From positions 530,516,582 through 530,580,581 of the forward strand of contig NC_066585.1 of the NCBI RefSeq assembly GCF_024323335.1: 64,000 nucleotides of DNA, in the 5' to 3' direction. This document shows positions 1 to 11,291 of this stretch, in pieces. Both the position numbers and the translations under genes were made by a program. The stretch comes from Lathyrus oleraceus (lineage: Eukaryota > Streptophyta > Magnoliopsida > Fabales > Fabaceae). The notes under the pieces are model-generated. The model did not search any database. It saw only the letters and a program-made list of their open reading frames with translations, and was not told where the DNA came from. Position 1 is the first letter of the stretch. Each line of letters starts with the position of its first letter.

Positions 1-390
1 ATTTGCTCTTGCTAATCACAGGTTAGTCTTGATGAAGATGGGCTTAAAGGTACCATCCAGGAAGTTGGATGATGAGAGCTTCAGATTGTGTCGTACGTTA
101 GACGATATCTGAAGACATGGGTGTCATACCGGGTCGTACGTTAGACCATATAATGAGTCATCCATCATGCTGTTGACTTCACTGGGGAGTCTGAGTATGC
201 TATATGCTGCTGGGGATAAGGGATCAGAATGGATCATACACTGGACCATATCTGAGTATCAGAGTGAGCTGTTCGTTAGGCAGATGACTTTGCTGAGGAT
301 GAAAAATCAGAATGGATCGTACGCCAGATCGTCTCTGAGTTGAAGATCCAAATGGGTCTTATGATAGACTGTATTGGAGTTGCCGGATGA
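1..390 (-). repeat. Degenerate edge of the Ogre 3' UTR repeat array
   Basis: This stretch repeats diverged versions of the motif found in the regular array to its right (TCGTAC..TAGACC followed by TATCTGA), but at irregular spacing. It belongs to the 3' untranslated region of the element. No ORF is seen. Confidence 0.7.
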
Positions 391-1200
391 GCCGTCCATT
401 AGGCTGAATCTGATGATAAAAGGGGGTAGTCGTACACTAGACTACACTTCAGAAATGTACCGTACACTAGGTAGCATCTGAGGAGACGAAGGTCAAATTG
501 GGTCGTACATTAGACCGTATCTGAGCAGACTGAGCCGTCCATTAGGCTGAATCTGGTGATAAAAGGGGGTAGTCGTACACTAGACCACACTTCAGAAATG
601 TACCGTACACTAGGTAGCATCTGAGGAGACGAAGGTCAAATTGGGTCGTACATTAGACCGTATCTGAGCAGACTAAGCCGTCCATTAGGCTGAATCTGGT
701 GATAAAAGGGGGTAGTCGTACACTAGACTACACTTCAGAAATGTACCGTACACTAGGTAGCATCTGAGGAGACGAAGGTCAAATTGGGTCGTACATTAGA
801 CCGTATCTGAGCAGACTGAGCCGTCCATTAGGCTGAATCTGATGATAAAAGGGGGTAGTCGTACACTAGACTACACTTCAGAAATGTACCGTACACTAGG
901 TAGCATCTGAGGAGACGAAGGTCAAATTGGGTCGTACATTAGACCGTATCTGAGCAGACTGAGCCGTCCATTAGGCTGAATCTGGTGATAAAAGGGGGTA
1001 GTCGTACACTAGACTACACTTCAGAAATGTACCGTACACTAGGTAGCATCTGAGGAGACGAAGGTCAAATTGGGTCGTACATTAGACCGTATCTGAGCAG
1101 ACTGAGCCGTCCATTAGGCTGAATCTGGTGATAAAAGGGGGTAGTCGTACACTAGACTACACTTCAGAAATGTACCGTACACTAGGTAGCATCTGAGGGA
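391..1200 (-). repeat. 143-bp tandem repeats in Ogre 3' UTR (about 5.7 copies)
   Basis: The string GCCGTCCATTAGGCTGAATC starts at 391, 534, 677, 820, 963 and 1106, so the period is exactly 143 bp at every step. The units differ by only a few substitutions (for example CTGATG versus CTGGTG). The last unit is cut at about 1200. Each unit contains TCGTACACTAGAC, ACCGTACACTAGG and TCGTACATTAGACC, so the monomer itself has shorter internal repetition. Variable tandem repeats downstream of integrase are typical of Ogre elements and have seeded satellites in legume genomes. Confidence 0.95.
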
Positions 1201-2099
1201 TATCGTTGCATCTTGAATGTAATTGATAAAGAGGTCTGTTTGAATAGACCTTTGTTTTGACTATGTCAGGAGGATAATTGACCTGAAAAATAAAATTAGC
1301 TTCATGCCATGTCATGATGCATGAGATGTTTCGTGTTATGCCAAGAAATAAATGCGAATGTTGTATGCATGCGTATGCTGTGAAATGATGTAATGAATGA
1401 GTTATGCGTATGAGAAGTTCTGCTTGGAGACTCTACTGGGGAAAATAAATCCCCATCTACTTATTGGAGATACTTGTAATGATGACCCTTTCTCGGCAGG
1501 GGGTTGTTGATTTCGGTCTGATGGTGGAAATATTCAACAGAGCCTGGCTAGGGATGAAAGAGAGGATCAATCTGTCTGATGATATCGACTTCTTCTGGGA
1601 AATAGCTGGCTTTGCCCGGGGAATAATGCCAATTTCTCCTGAGAAAAAACAAGCTTGCTGGGGAGAATAAGATTGGTAGCGGATTCATTGGAAGCATGGT
1701 TAGACCTTCTCCTTGATCCTGAATTCGGGTAGTAATTGCTATTGCCATTCCATGCATGTATTTTGATAAACATTGATCATATTCAAATGCATATATTAAT
1801 TCAAATCAAATCAATGGACATTTATGCAAACAAAACAGAAGAGTAAAAGTGAAATAAAATTGCATTGATTTTTTGAAAGAGGGCCTATGAACAGGCAATC
1901 TGTGTACAAGGAGACAAAAATCCTAGTAAGAGGAAATTGTCAAGAACACAAAGAGAAAGCTATGCAGAGAAAGTCCTATTGATTTTAATTCCACTACTGT
2001 CATCATGTCTTCGAGCATCTCATCTCCTGCTGGCGGATAGAAGTGATTGGCTTGTTCGGTTCCTTGAACTTGGTTGAAGCTGACAGAGAACGGGACATA
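1201..2099 (-). other. Ogre 3' UTR without repeats
   Basis: Non-coding element sequence between the tandem array and the end of integrase. It contains an ATG/GCATG-rich stretch (about 1300-1400) and, on the plus strand at 1425-1442, an 18-base string resembling the element's own primer binding site. The short ORFs here overlap on both strands, have no recognisable domain and are not supported as genes. Confidence 0.6.
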
Positions 2100-2300
2100 G
2101 TCATACGCGTTAATCCCTAATTTTTGCCTGGACCGCCTTTTCAGGTTTTCAGTCCACCGGGATACCCTTTTTTGCCCAAGCCGCCTTTTCAGGTTTTCGA
2201 CTTGCCGGGTGTACATTTTTATATGTTTATCCCTAATTTTTGCCCGAACCCTTTTGGTTCGCCGGGATGCCCTTACTTTTGCCTAGGTACATCGACCTAG
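2100..2300 (-). repeat. 48-bp imperfect repeats in Ogre 3' UTR
   Basis: CCGCCTTTTCAGGTTTTC occurs at 2133 and 2181, and TTTTTGCC followed by a CCGGGAT-type string recurs about three times up to 2300. These lie just after the integrase stop on the element's sense strand. Confidence 0.7.
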
Positions 2301-2310
2301 CGGGTCTCTG

Positions 2311-5300
2311 CTATGCGTAGTATTTTTTAACTATGTCCGCGTTCACGGGATGCGGGAAGTCTTCGCCATCCATTGTAGCAAGTATCATGGCTCCACCAGA
2401 GAATACCTTCTTAACTACAAATGGCCCTTCGTATGTGGAATCCATTTGCCTCTGGGATCACCTTGGGGTAGAATGATACGCTTGATCACCAAGTCACCAA
2501 TTTGATACACCTGTCTCTTGACTCTTTTGTTAAATGCCTGGGTCATGCGCTTCTGATATATCTGCCCATGACAAACAGCCGCAAGTCTCTTTTCATCAAT
2601 CAAATTTATCTGATCGAGTCGTGTCTGAATCCATTCATCTTCGCTTAAACCCGCCTCTTTCATGATCCTTAGAGAGGGAATCTGAACTTCCACTGGCAAA
2701 ACAGCTTCCGTTCCGTAGACTAAAGAGAAAGGAGTTGCCCCTGTCGAAGTGCGTACTGAAGTGCGATAACCGTGGAGAGCAAACGGTAGCATCTCATGCC
2801 AGTCTTTGTACGTTACTGTCATCTTTTGTATGATCTTCTTGATGTTCTTATTAGCAGCCTCTACGGCGCCATTCATCTTTGGCCGGTACGGAGAGGAGTT
2901 ATGGTGTTTAATTTTGAACTGCGTGCAGAGTTCAGTAATCATCTTGTTGTTCAAATTAGTACCATTGTCAGTGATAATTCTTTCAGGGATGCCATATCGA
3001 CAAATAAGGCTATTCTTGATGAACCGTGCCACCACATTCCTGGTGACAGAAGCAAATGAGGCTGCCTCTACCCACTTTGTGAAGTAATCAATAGCGACGA
3101 GAATGAAGCGATGTCCATTAGAAGCCGTAGGTTTAATCTCTCCGATCATATCGATGCCCCACATTGCAAAGGCCAAGGAGCTGTTAACACGTTCAATGGA
3201 GCAGGAGGCACATGTACTTTATCCGCATAGATCTGACACTTGTGACAGGTTCTGGAGTGATGGTGGCAATCAGCTTCCATGGTAGACCAATAATACCCTG
3301 ATCTCAGAATCTTCTTGGCCATTGTATGTCCATTAGAATGAGTCCCAAAAATACCGTCATGCATGTCTTCCATAATCCTTTCTGCTTCCTTTTTATCCAC
3401 ACAGCGAAGCAAAGTTGAATCATGATTACGTTTGTATAATACTCCATTACTCAGAAAGAATTTAGCGGAGAACTTCCTCAGGAATTTTCTGTCATTGACG
3501 GATGCCCCTTCAGGGTATTCCTGATCTTCTAAGTATCTTTTTACGTCGTGGAACCAAGGTTTCTCCTGTACCCTCTCAGTGCTAAGTTCATAACAGTATG
3601 CCGGTTCATCTAACCGTCCAATGGTAATCATGGGAGCTTCGCTGCCCCATCTGACTCTGAACATAGATGACATGGTAGCTAATGCGTCCGCCAACTGATT
3701 CTCCTCTCGTGGAATATGTTCAAATGTAATCTCTTCAAAGTATGGGATTAATGTCATCACCCGCTCTCGATAAGGGATGAGATTTGGATGTTTAGTATCC
3801 CATTCTCCTTTGATCTGACTGATTACCAAGGCTGAATCTCCGTACACGCTCAAAAACTTGATTCGCCGATCTATAGCAGCTTTGAGTCCCAAAATACATG
3901 CTTCATACTCAGCCATATTATTGGTACAGTGAAAACATAGTCTAGCAGTGAGAGGTGTATGGTAACCTCCGGGAGAAATAAGTACAACCCTAACACCATG
4001 GCCCAACGCATTAGAAGATCCATCAAAAACCATAGTCCATCGGGATCCCAGCTCGGGTCCTTCATCCGGTTCAGGTTTTTCATTATCAGTAACAAATATG
4101 ACGTCCTCATCTGGAAACTCAAAATTCATAGATTGATAATCGTCCCCCGCTTGATGAGCCAAATGATCAGCTAGCACGCTTCCTTTGATTGCTTTCTGGG
4201 TAGTATACTGGATGTCGTACTCTGTTAAGATCATCTGCCATCTCGCTATTCTTCCGGAGAGGGCAGGCTTCTCGAACATGTATTTGATGGGATCCATCCT
4301 AGAAATCAACAAAGTGGTATGATTCAACATATACTGTCTTAGTCAGCGAGCAGCCCAGGCCAAAGCACAGCAAGTTCTCTCGAGCAGTGAGTATCTTGTT
4401 TCACAGTCGGTAAACTTTTTGCTCAGGTAGTATATGGCATGCTCTTTTCGACCAGACTCGTCATGTTGCCCCAATACGCACCCCATTGAATTTTCTAACA
4501 CGGTCAAATACATGATTAGAGGTCTTCCTTCAACTGGTGGCATCAGAGTCGGAGGTTCCTGGAGGTAGTTCTTGATTTTATCAAAAGCTTCTTGGCATTC
4601 GTCATTCCATATCATTTCTTGATTTTTCCTCAGTAATTTGAAGATGGGTTTGCAGGTAGCGGTCAAATGGGAGATAAATCGAGCAATGTAGTTCAAGCGT
4701 CCCAAGAAACCTCTGACTTCTTTCTCCGTACGGGGAACTGGCATTTCTTGAATAGCTCTCACTTTAGCCGGGTCAACCTCAATTCCTTTACCACTGACAA
4801 TAAAGCCCAAGAGCTTACCGGATCTTACTCCAAAAGTGCATTTGTTCGGGTTCAACCTCAACTTGTATTTCTTCAACCTCTCGAACAGTTTGTATAAATG
4901 ATCGAGATGTTCCTCCTCAGTATGAGATCTGGCTATCATATCATCCACATATACTTCTATTTCATGATGGATCATATCATGGAACAAAACCACCATAGCA
5001 CGCTGGTACGTTGCCCCGGCGTTTTTTAGACCGAATGGCATTACTTTGTAACAAAAAGTGCCCCATTGCGTCACAAACGTAGTTTTCTCCATGTCCTCAG
5101 GTGCCATCTTAATCTGATTATAACCCGAGAATCCATCCATGAATGAGAATACTTTGTGTTGAGCGGTGTTATCTACCAGAACATCAATGTGCGGGAGTGG
5201 AAAGTCATCCTTGGGACTTGCTTTATTCAAATCTCTGTAATCTACGCACATTCGTACCTTACCATCCTTCTTTGGCACTGGCACCACATTAGCAACCCAT

Positions 5301-5780
5301 TGAGGATAAGAAGTAACGGCTAGGAAACCGGCATTGAACTGTTTCATAACCTCGGCTTTGATTTTCTCGGACATTTCAGGACGCATGCGGCGAACCTTTT
5401 GCTTGACAGGACGGCAGTCTTCCTTCGTAGGCAGCCGATGCACCACTATATCAGTATCCAACCCGGGCATGTCTTCATAAGACCAAGCGAAAACCTCTAC
5501 ATAGTCATGTAACATCCGAATCAATCTTTCCTTGACACTGCTTTCCAATCCTGCTCCTATTTTGACTTCTTTTCTGTCTACCTCAGTACCCAGATTTACA
5601 ATTTCGAGGGACTCTTCATGTGGCTGTATAGTCCTTTCCTCTTGCAGTAATAGTCTGGCAAGCTCTCCAGGGACTTCACAATCTTCCTCACTTCCATCTT
5701 CGGCTTGGTAGATCGGATTTTCAAAGTCATAATGAACAGTAGCAGAATTATTATCAATAGGATCCAGAGTGGATACGGAT
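2311..5780 (-). pseudogene. Ogre pol: reverse transcriptase, RNase H, integrase (disrupted)
   Basis: Downstream exon of the polyprotein, which copies element RNA into DNA and inserts it. RT is readable at 5548-4343: MDGFSGYNQIKM, the MPFGLKNAGATYQ block and the catalytic YVDDM. An RNase H follows at about 4050-3650 (FDGSS, NNMAEYEAC, LADALA), consistent with the additional RNase H of Tat elements. Integrase has the zinc-binding H...H...CHKC region near 3230-3340, then the catalytic D (GIDMIG), D (ITDNGTN) and E (VEAANKN) at 3150-2830. Disruptions: in-frame TGA at 4343-4345 between RT and RNase H, a frameshift near 3170 inside integrase, and another near 2435. Past that shift the frame runs to a TAG at 2311. 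The frame is open upstream to the splice acceptor at 5780/5781. Confidence 0.93.
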
Positions 5781-6008
5781 CTGCAATTTGTTATGTGAGT
5801 GTGTGTAAGAAAGCATAGCTTGTTTGAAAGACGACAGAAAAAATAAAGAGCGCAATATTTGAATGCGAAAAAAGTCCATTGATTTATTGAATATGAATAT
5901 GCTTATGAAATGACAAAACCCTTAACAAATTAGCTATTGTGCCCCGGGCGTAGACACAATGCTTTAAAAATTAAAGATTTGCAATACTAAATGGACAATA
6001 ACAATTAC
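5781..6008 (-). other. Intron between pro and RT (228 bp)
   Basis: On the minus strand the protease frame reads CAGGA then GTAATT at 6008, and a TTGCAG acceptor ends at 5781. Joining the flanks keeps one reading frame from protease into RT; without splicing the frame stops at a TAA at 6005-6007. A spliced intron at this place is documented for Ogre elements, where splicing sets the balance of gag-pro and pol products. The exact sites are my reading. Confidence 0.75.
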
Positions 6009-7790
6009 TCCTGACTAAAGGAGATCGGGATAGTGTCTTCAGCCTTCCAATTATTGAGTCCGTCGCCAATTGTTGGGTAGATCCAGCTATCCAGGTCACA
6101 ATCACTGTCAGCATCTTCTACAGCATTAATTTGACTCTTGTCAGGGCTGAACCCCAGGCCAAATTTGTCAAACTTGTATGGTACTTCGATCAATTGACCC
6201 CAGCCAGTACGACCACCATCCTCAACCACGGCTTGAGCGTCCTTCAGAGAAATCATAGCAGGAGGAGCACGAATAACCTTGGGTACACAGGTAGTTGGCT
6301 TAAGGACAGGAACGGTCGGGGGAACTACTTCAAATGACTGACAAGGAGTCTCAATGAATTCACCATCCATCTCGACGTATCTGAAGGTATGCACACTACT
6401 GACAATGTACTCTTCTTCTCCACACACGGTGACAATCTTACCCTCTATCGGATATCTCAACTTTTGATGGAGAGACGAAGCTACAGCACCTGCCCCATGA
6501 ATCCAAGGGCGCCCCAGTAAGCAGGAGTAGGCAGGACGAATGTTCATTACATGGAAGGTAGTATTGAAGACTTGAGGTCCTATCTTGATAGGGAGGACTA
6601 CTTCGCCATGGACAACACTCTTCGCACCATCGTAAGCACGTACCACAATGTCACTAGGTTTCAGCTCAATGCTTTTACAATCCAGCTTATCCAGCACAGC
6701 TGTCGGCAGCACATTCAAGGAAGAGCCATTATCGATCAACACATGGGACAAAGTGATTCCCCTACACTCAATGGAGATATGCAGGGCTTTATTGTGATTC
6801 TTTCCTGCTGGTGTCAGATCAGCGTCGGAAAAGCCTAGGCCATTGTCAACAGCCAAGTGAGCAACATAATTTTCAAACTGATCAACAGATGTTCCCTGAG
6901 GCACGTGAGCAGTCTTCAAGAATTTTACCAATGCATTGGCATGAGATTCAGAAGATAACAGCAAGGATAACATTGAGATCTTAGACGGGGTATGCCCCAA
7001 CTGTTCTACAACATCAAAATCACTCTTGCGAATGATTTTCAGCACTTCTTCCATTTCTTGTTTGGCAACATCTTCGGGAGTAACTTCAACCGGTGTCACT
7101 GACTGGGAAGGGTTGACTGGTTCCTTTCCCCGAGTTTCAAGGACAGGAGGTGAGATTTCTGGAGAGAAGATCCTTCCGCTTCGAGTAATTTTACTGGTCC
7201 CCACAATGCCACTAGTATTAGCAGCATCATCCACTTGCTTCACGCCATGGACGTAAACATCACCGCCATAATTCCACGGAATAGCTTTGCTTGAGGAATA
7301 CGGGATCGGGCCAGGTGCAGTGATGATTAGGGGAGCAACCCTGGGCTCAGCAGTAATCCTCACAGGCGCCCTGGTAGCGGTAATCTTCACTGGAACTTTG
7401 GACCTAGAAACCACAGATATTTCTTCAATAGAGTTTTCCGCCTTAGGAATCCCTTCGAAGAGAACTGTACGATCGTCCATCAGCCGTTGAATACCATTCT
7501 TCAATTTCAAACAGTCCTCGGGCCGGAGTATGCAGAGATTGCAATCTTCAGCACAACCTGGAAATAAACCAGCTTGCAATAAATTCCTCTTTATGATCGG
7601 GAGGGGAGATATTAAGTCCGCCACATTGGAAATGAGAGAACCGTCATCTACAGCATTAACAGTCTTGTCATGGTTAGGCATAGGAGCAGTGATGACATTA
7701 GGAGTCTCCGGAGGCTCAAACTCAATTTCTCCAGCTTCGATCATATCCTGAATCTTGTTCTTCAATGGCCAGCAATCGTTTGTATCGTGC
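6005..7790 (-). pseudogene. Ogre aspartic protease region (frameshifted from gag)
   Basis: About 590 codons in one open frame. The protease active site is VLIDNGSSLNVLP (near 6750), the D-[NST]-G signature of retroelement aspartic proteases, followed by the flap-side string SCLLGRPWIHGAGA near 6510. The protein would cleave the polyprotein. The normal frame begins inside the gag zinc-knuckle region; here one base is missing near 7790, so the frames are split. The N-terminal half between gag and the active site is a long low-conservation linker. The frame ends at the TAA beside the intron donor. Confidence 0.88.
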
Positions 7791-9030
7791 CCGGGCTATC
7801 GGAGTGATATGCACACCTGGCATTGGGATTATAACGAGAAGAGGAAGTGTTGGGATTTGTAGGAGGATCTCTGAGGGTGATCAAATTTGCCTTTAGCATT
7901 CCCTGCAGTGCCTGTGCCAAGGTCATATTGATCCTGGTGAACTGCCTTCTTGGCCTGTCTTGTTTGGGCTGGAAGTTTTGAGATGGTGGTGCTGCAATCG
8001 TAACTGCTCCAATGTCGTGGTCACGGTTTTTCTTGTTACGACCCTTTTGACCGTACACAGCATTTGATTCGTTCTTCCCCTGGTAGGACTTTTTGCTGCT
8101 TGTAGAGGTAGCTGCCTGTATCTTTCCACTTCGAAGGCCGCTCTCCACCCGTTCACCTGTCAGTATAAGTTCAGTGAAACCTGATGAAGAACTCCCCAGT
8201 AGATGGCTGTAGAATGGGCCAGTCAGGGTACCCATGAACAGGTCTACTAATTCTCGGTCAGTCATAGGGGGTTTGACTCTGCCAGCCAAATCTCTCCATT
8301 TCTGAGCATACTCTTTGAAGCTTTCTTTAGATCCCATAGCCATATTCTGTAACTGTAGCCGAGTAGGCGCTAATTCAGAATTGTACTGGTACTGCTTGTA
8401 GAAAGCTGTTGCTAAATCAGTCCAGGTGCGGATGTCAGAGCTCTCGAGCTGATAATACCATTCCAACTGAGTGCCAGACAGACTTTCTTGGAAGAAGTGG
8501 ATCCACAGTTTCTTATCAGTGGTATGCGGCTGAATCTTTCTCACATAAGCCCTTAAATGCATCTGAGGACAGGATGCACCATCGTACTTAGTAAAAGTGG
8601 GGATTTTGAATTTGCGAGGAATGGTCACATCGGAGACCAGACCCAAACTTTCGAAATCCAGACCGGGCGTCTTCTAACCCTCCATGGCTAGCATGCGCTC
8701 TTCCAGCAATTTGTACTTATCATCTCTTGGAGAGTACTGTTCATTTTCATACTCTTCATCCTCATCCTCAGGGTTAGAGAAATCAGCATTCTCCTCCTCT
8801 GAATCATTTTCCGCCCCCTCTTCTGGACCATTCGGGATTCCAAATTTGATTCCCGTAGCCTGTCCTTTACGCCTTCTGCCCGGGTTAATGAAGCTCACAG
8901 CTTTCTTGTCTTTCTTCTTTTCGGCCAAAAGAGCCTTCAGTTCCTCCTGCCCCTTGGATAAGCTCAGCATCATCTCCTTGAATTGAGCATTCTGAGTCTG
9001 GAGATCTTTGACAGTCTGTTCGAGATCCAT
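7762..9030 (-). pseudogene. Ogre gag, in-frame stop
   Basis: Capsid-type structural protein that packages element RNA. It starts MDLEQTVKDLQTQNAQ with a coiled-coil-like N-terminus (residues about 1-40), then an acidic linker, then the retrotransposon gag domain (WIHFFQESLSGTQLEWYY, FKEYAQKWRDLAGRV). Near the end is CAYHSDSPG, the start of a CxxH-type knuckle. A TAG at 8674-8676 interrupts the frame after residue 118; the same frame continues open on both sides, so one nonsense change explains it. A base loss near 7790 then diverts the frame to a stop at 7762. It lies 213 bp downstream of ORF1. Confidence 0.92.
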
Positions 9031-9243
9031 TTTTCTGTTTAAGAGGCAGACCGTGAGAATATGGTCCTTTGGAATACCTGTTATGCAATGTTATGTTATG
9101 CGATGCAATGCATGAAATGTTTTCAAGGACTTTTGGAATTTAACTTTGCGTAAATCACCAGCAAGGGAGAAATATTTATTGCTAAATTTTTTTGTTGATC
9201 AATGTTCATTACAAAAGGAATAATAATAAAATACAATGAAAGC

Positions 9244-10571
9244 TCAGGTCTCCCAGGGACGACTTCTTTTTGGGCGAAGATATGCATTGAGTCTTCGTTC
9301 CTCATTAAGCTGACTGGTGAGCTCTAGTACTTTCTTCCTTTCTGCATTGAACTGAGCTTCGAAAGTATCTCTCTCCTCTCTCAACTGGGTCCAGGATCTT
9401 TTCAATTCCTCAGCATCAGTAGGCATGTCTGGATAAGGAATGATCTGGGAAGTACCTCCTTCGACCTCTGATTCAACAATCAATGGTCCGACTGCAAGAT
9501 ATGGCATGACAAGTTCGCGAGCTCTGGCGCGCACCCATCTGAGATAAGGTTCCAAAGGAATAGAATTTTTCTTCCCTAAATTGCTTCTTTTCACCATGCC
9601 CCAAGCTCGTACAAACTTTTGGCGGAGACCTTGAGGGTCATTGTCATAATCGAACGCTGTACCTTGAATAATCATTTCATGTGGACCATCCCTTCGAGCA
9701 TACCCAAACTGACGTAGGGCTAAGGCAGGATTATAAGTAATACCTCCTCTTATCCCCATGAGTGGTACATTAGGGAATTCTCCACAACGGTCGATGATGA
9801 TACCATTTTCTCTGAAGTTAGAACACCATCGGATGTCTGAATGGGAGAGTGCCATTATCCTTTGAGACCATTTCAGATTCTGATCATTCTTCAAGACTGA
9901 TTGAGGGAGGTGCGAAATAAACCACCTAGACAACAAAGGTACGTAGCACATGAGAGTCCCTTGCCTTTTCATAGTACGGGTGTGAAGGGAATGCAAAATA
10001 TCTCCGAGCAAGGTAGGCACAGGGTTACGAGTGAGGAATATCTTAATAGCATTCACATCTATGAATTGGTCCGGATTAGGGAATAGCACCAAACCATAGA
10101 TTAGCAATGCTAGAACATCTTCAAAAGCATGGACCTTCATAACTTTCAGGAATTCTCGGGCCTTACCTACCAGAAATTTGGCGAGTAAACCCTTAACTCC
10201 ACTTCTTGTTACCCAATTAGTCTCAATGTCAGACTTTGTCATATGTAAAGCTGCGGCAACTTCTTCAGACTTCGGAATCTTTTCCAAACCACTGAAAGGT
10301 ATTTGATCAAGGATAGGTATCTCAAGCAGCTTGGAGAATTCTTCTAGTGTGGGTACCAACTGATAATCTGGGAAAGTGAAGCAATGATGCTTAGGATCGA
10401 AGAACTGGAATAGGACTCTCATCATATCTTCTTTGAAACCAGTGGTAACCAAATGAGGAGAGAACCGTGTTTCTTGATGAACTGAGCCTGATCAGGAAGT
10501 TCTGACACTAAATCCTTGAGTTGAGGAGAGATTGCTACAAAATTGATCCGGATGGTCTTCCTGGGAGCCAT
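9244..10571 (-). pseudogene. Ogre ORF1 (extra ORF before gag), frameshifted
   Basis: Ogre-type elements carry this additional ORF of unknown function upstream of gag. The ATG at 10569-10571 opens MAPRKTIRINFVAISPQL; that frame shifts near 10455, after which about 400 codons are open to 9244. The middle part (residues about 60-330) is a globular plant-mobile-domain-like region; blocks such as LLIYGLVLFPNPDQFIDVNA can be seen. The last 60 residues are charged and predicted coiled coil (EELKRSWTQLREERDTFEAQ). The long ORF as it stands begins at a TTG codon, so the true start is probably 10571 and one base has been lost. Confidence 0.88.
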
Positions 10572-11273
10572 AGCCTTACAAAACAGAGCAAAGTTAAATC
10601 CCTAAGTCCTTGAAATGGTTAGTACAATGTTATGATGTCATGATGTTATGATGTTATGATGTTATGAGGTTAAATAAATAACAAGCACAAGCAAGTCACA
10701 CAACCATCATTCCTAGGTTTTAAGGCTTGCATGAGTTCCATAGGTAAGTACCCTCCCCACTGAAGTTTAGTTGGTTCAACCTGTCCTAGAATAGTAACCG
10801 GGTTCTAGAAGGATCTCAGATCATCGACCTTCCTTTAAGTCCACTTCAGTGCAACACCAAGCGGTTGACCGAAGCTTCCCTAAAGTCCAATCTCAAAGAG
10901 TGTAGTATCGAGTATCAACCAACCCCAGTCGGAACCGAAGTCAGTTATCTCACTACTTTCTAATGGCCAGGATGAGTCAATTAGGGTTCTAAAGGTCTGG
11001 TTAATGCTTTGGTGACACCACGCGGAAGCCAAATTTTTTCTCAAGTAACATGAGGAACATCAGGACAACCAAAGTGTCACATTAACCGTAGCCATCATTT
11101 TAACCATTCCAGTATACGCCGGATAGTCGCGATGATCTATTGCTACTTACCTAAGGTACACTAGATCCGGGTGTAGGATCTTTCACTCAAGAATACCCAA
11201 GCAATCCCTTAAAAGTAAATCAGACAATTTTAAATAAGTGATCTTGTTTTTAAGGTAACCTCTCTTAAAGAAG
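10572..11273 (-). other. Ogre 5' leader
   Basis: About 700 bp between the primer binding site and ORF1 with no coding potential. It holds a short ATGTT(ATG) tandem stretch at about 10625-10670 and otherwise unique sequence. By position it should carry the packaging signal; nothing in the sequence shows this directly. Confidence 0.7.
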
Positions 11274-11291
11274 TCCCCAGCAAAGTCGCCA
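11274..11291 (-). promoter_or_regulatory. Primer binding site
   Basis: Minus-strand TGGCGACTTTGCTGGGGA, separated by GAAC from the CA end of the 5' LTR at 11296. This matches the form known for Ogre-type elements, where the primer is a tRNA-Arg. It fixes the orientation and the LTR boundary. Confidence 0.85.

Noticed and set aside
8684..8986. A 100-codon serine-rich plus-strand ORF
   Set aside because: It is the antisense of the acidic linker of gag.
11274..11291. A tRNA gene fragment
   Set aside because: Only 18 bases match and they lie at the LTR junction; this is a primer binding site.
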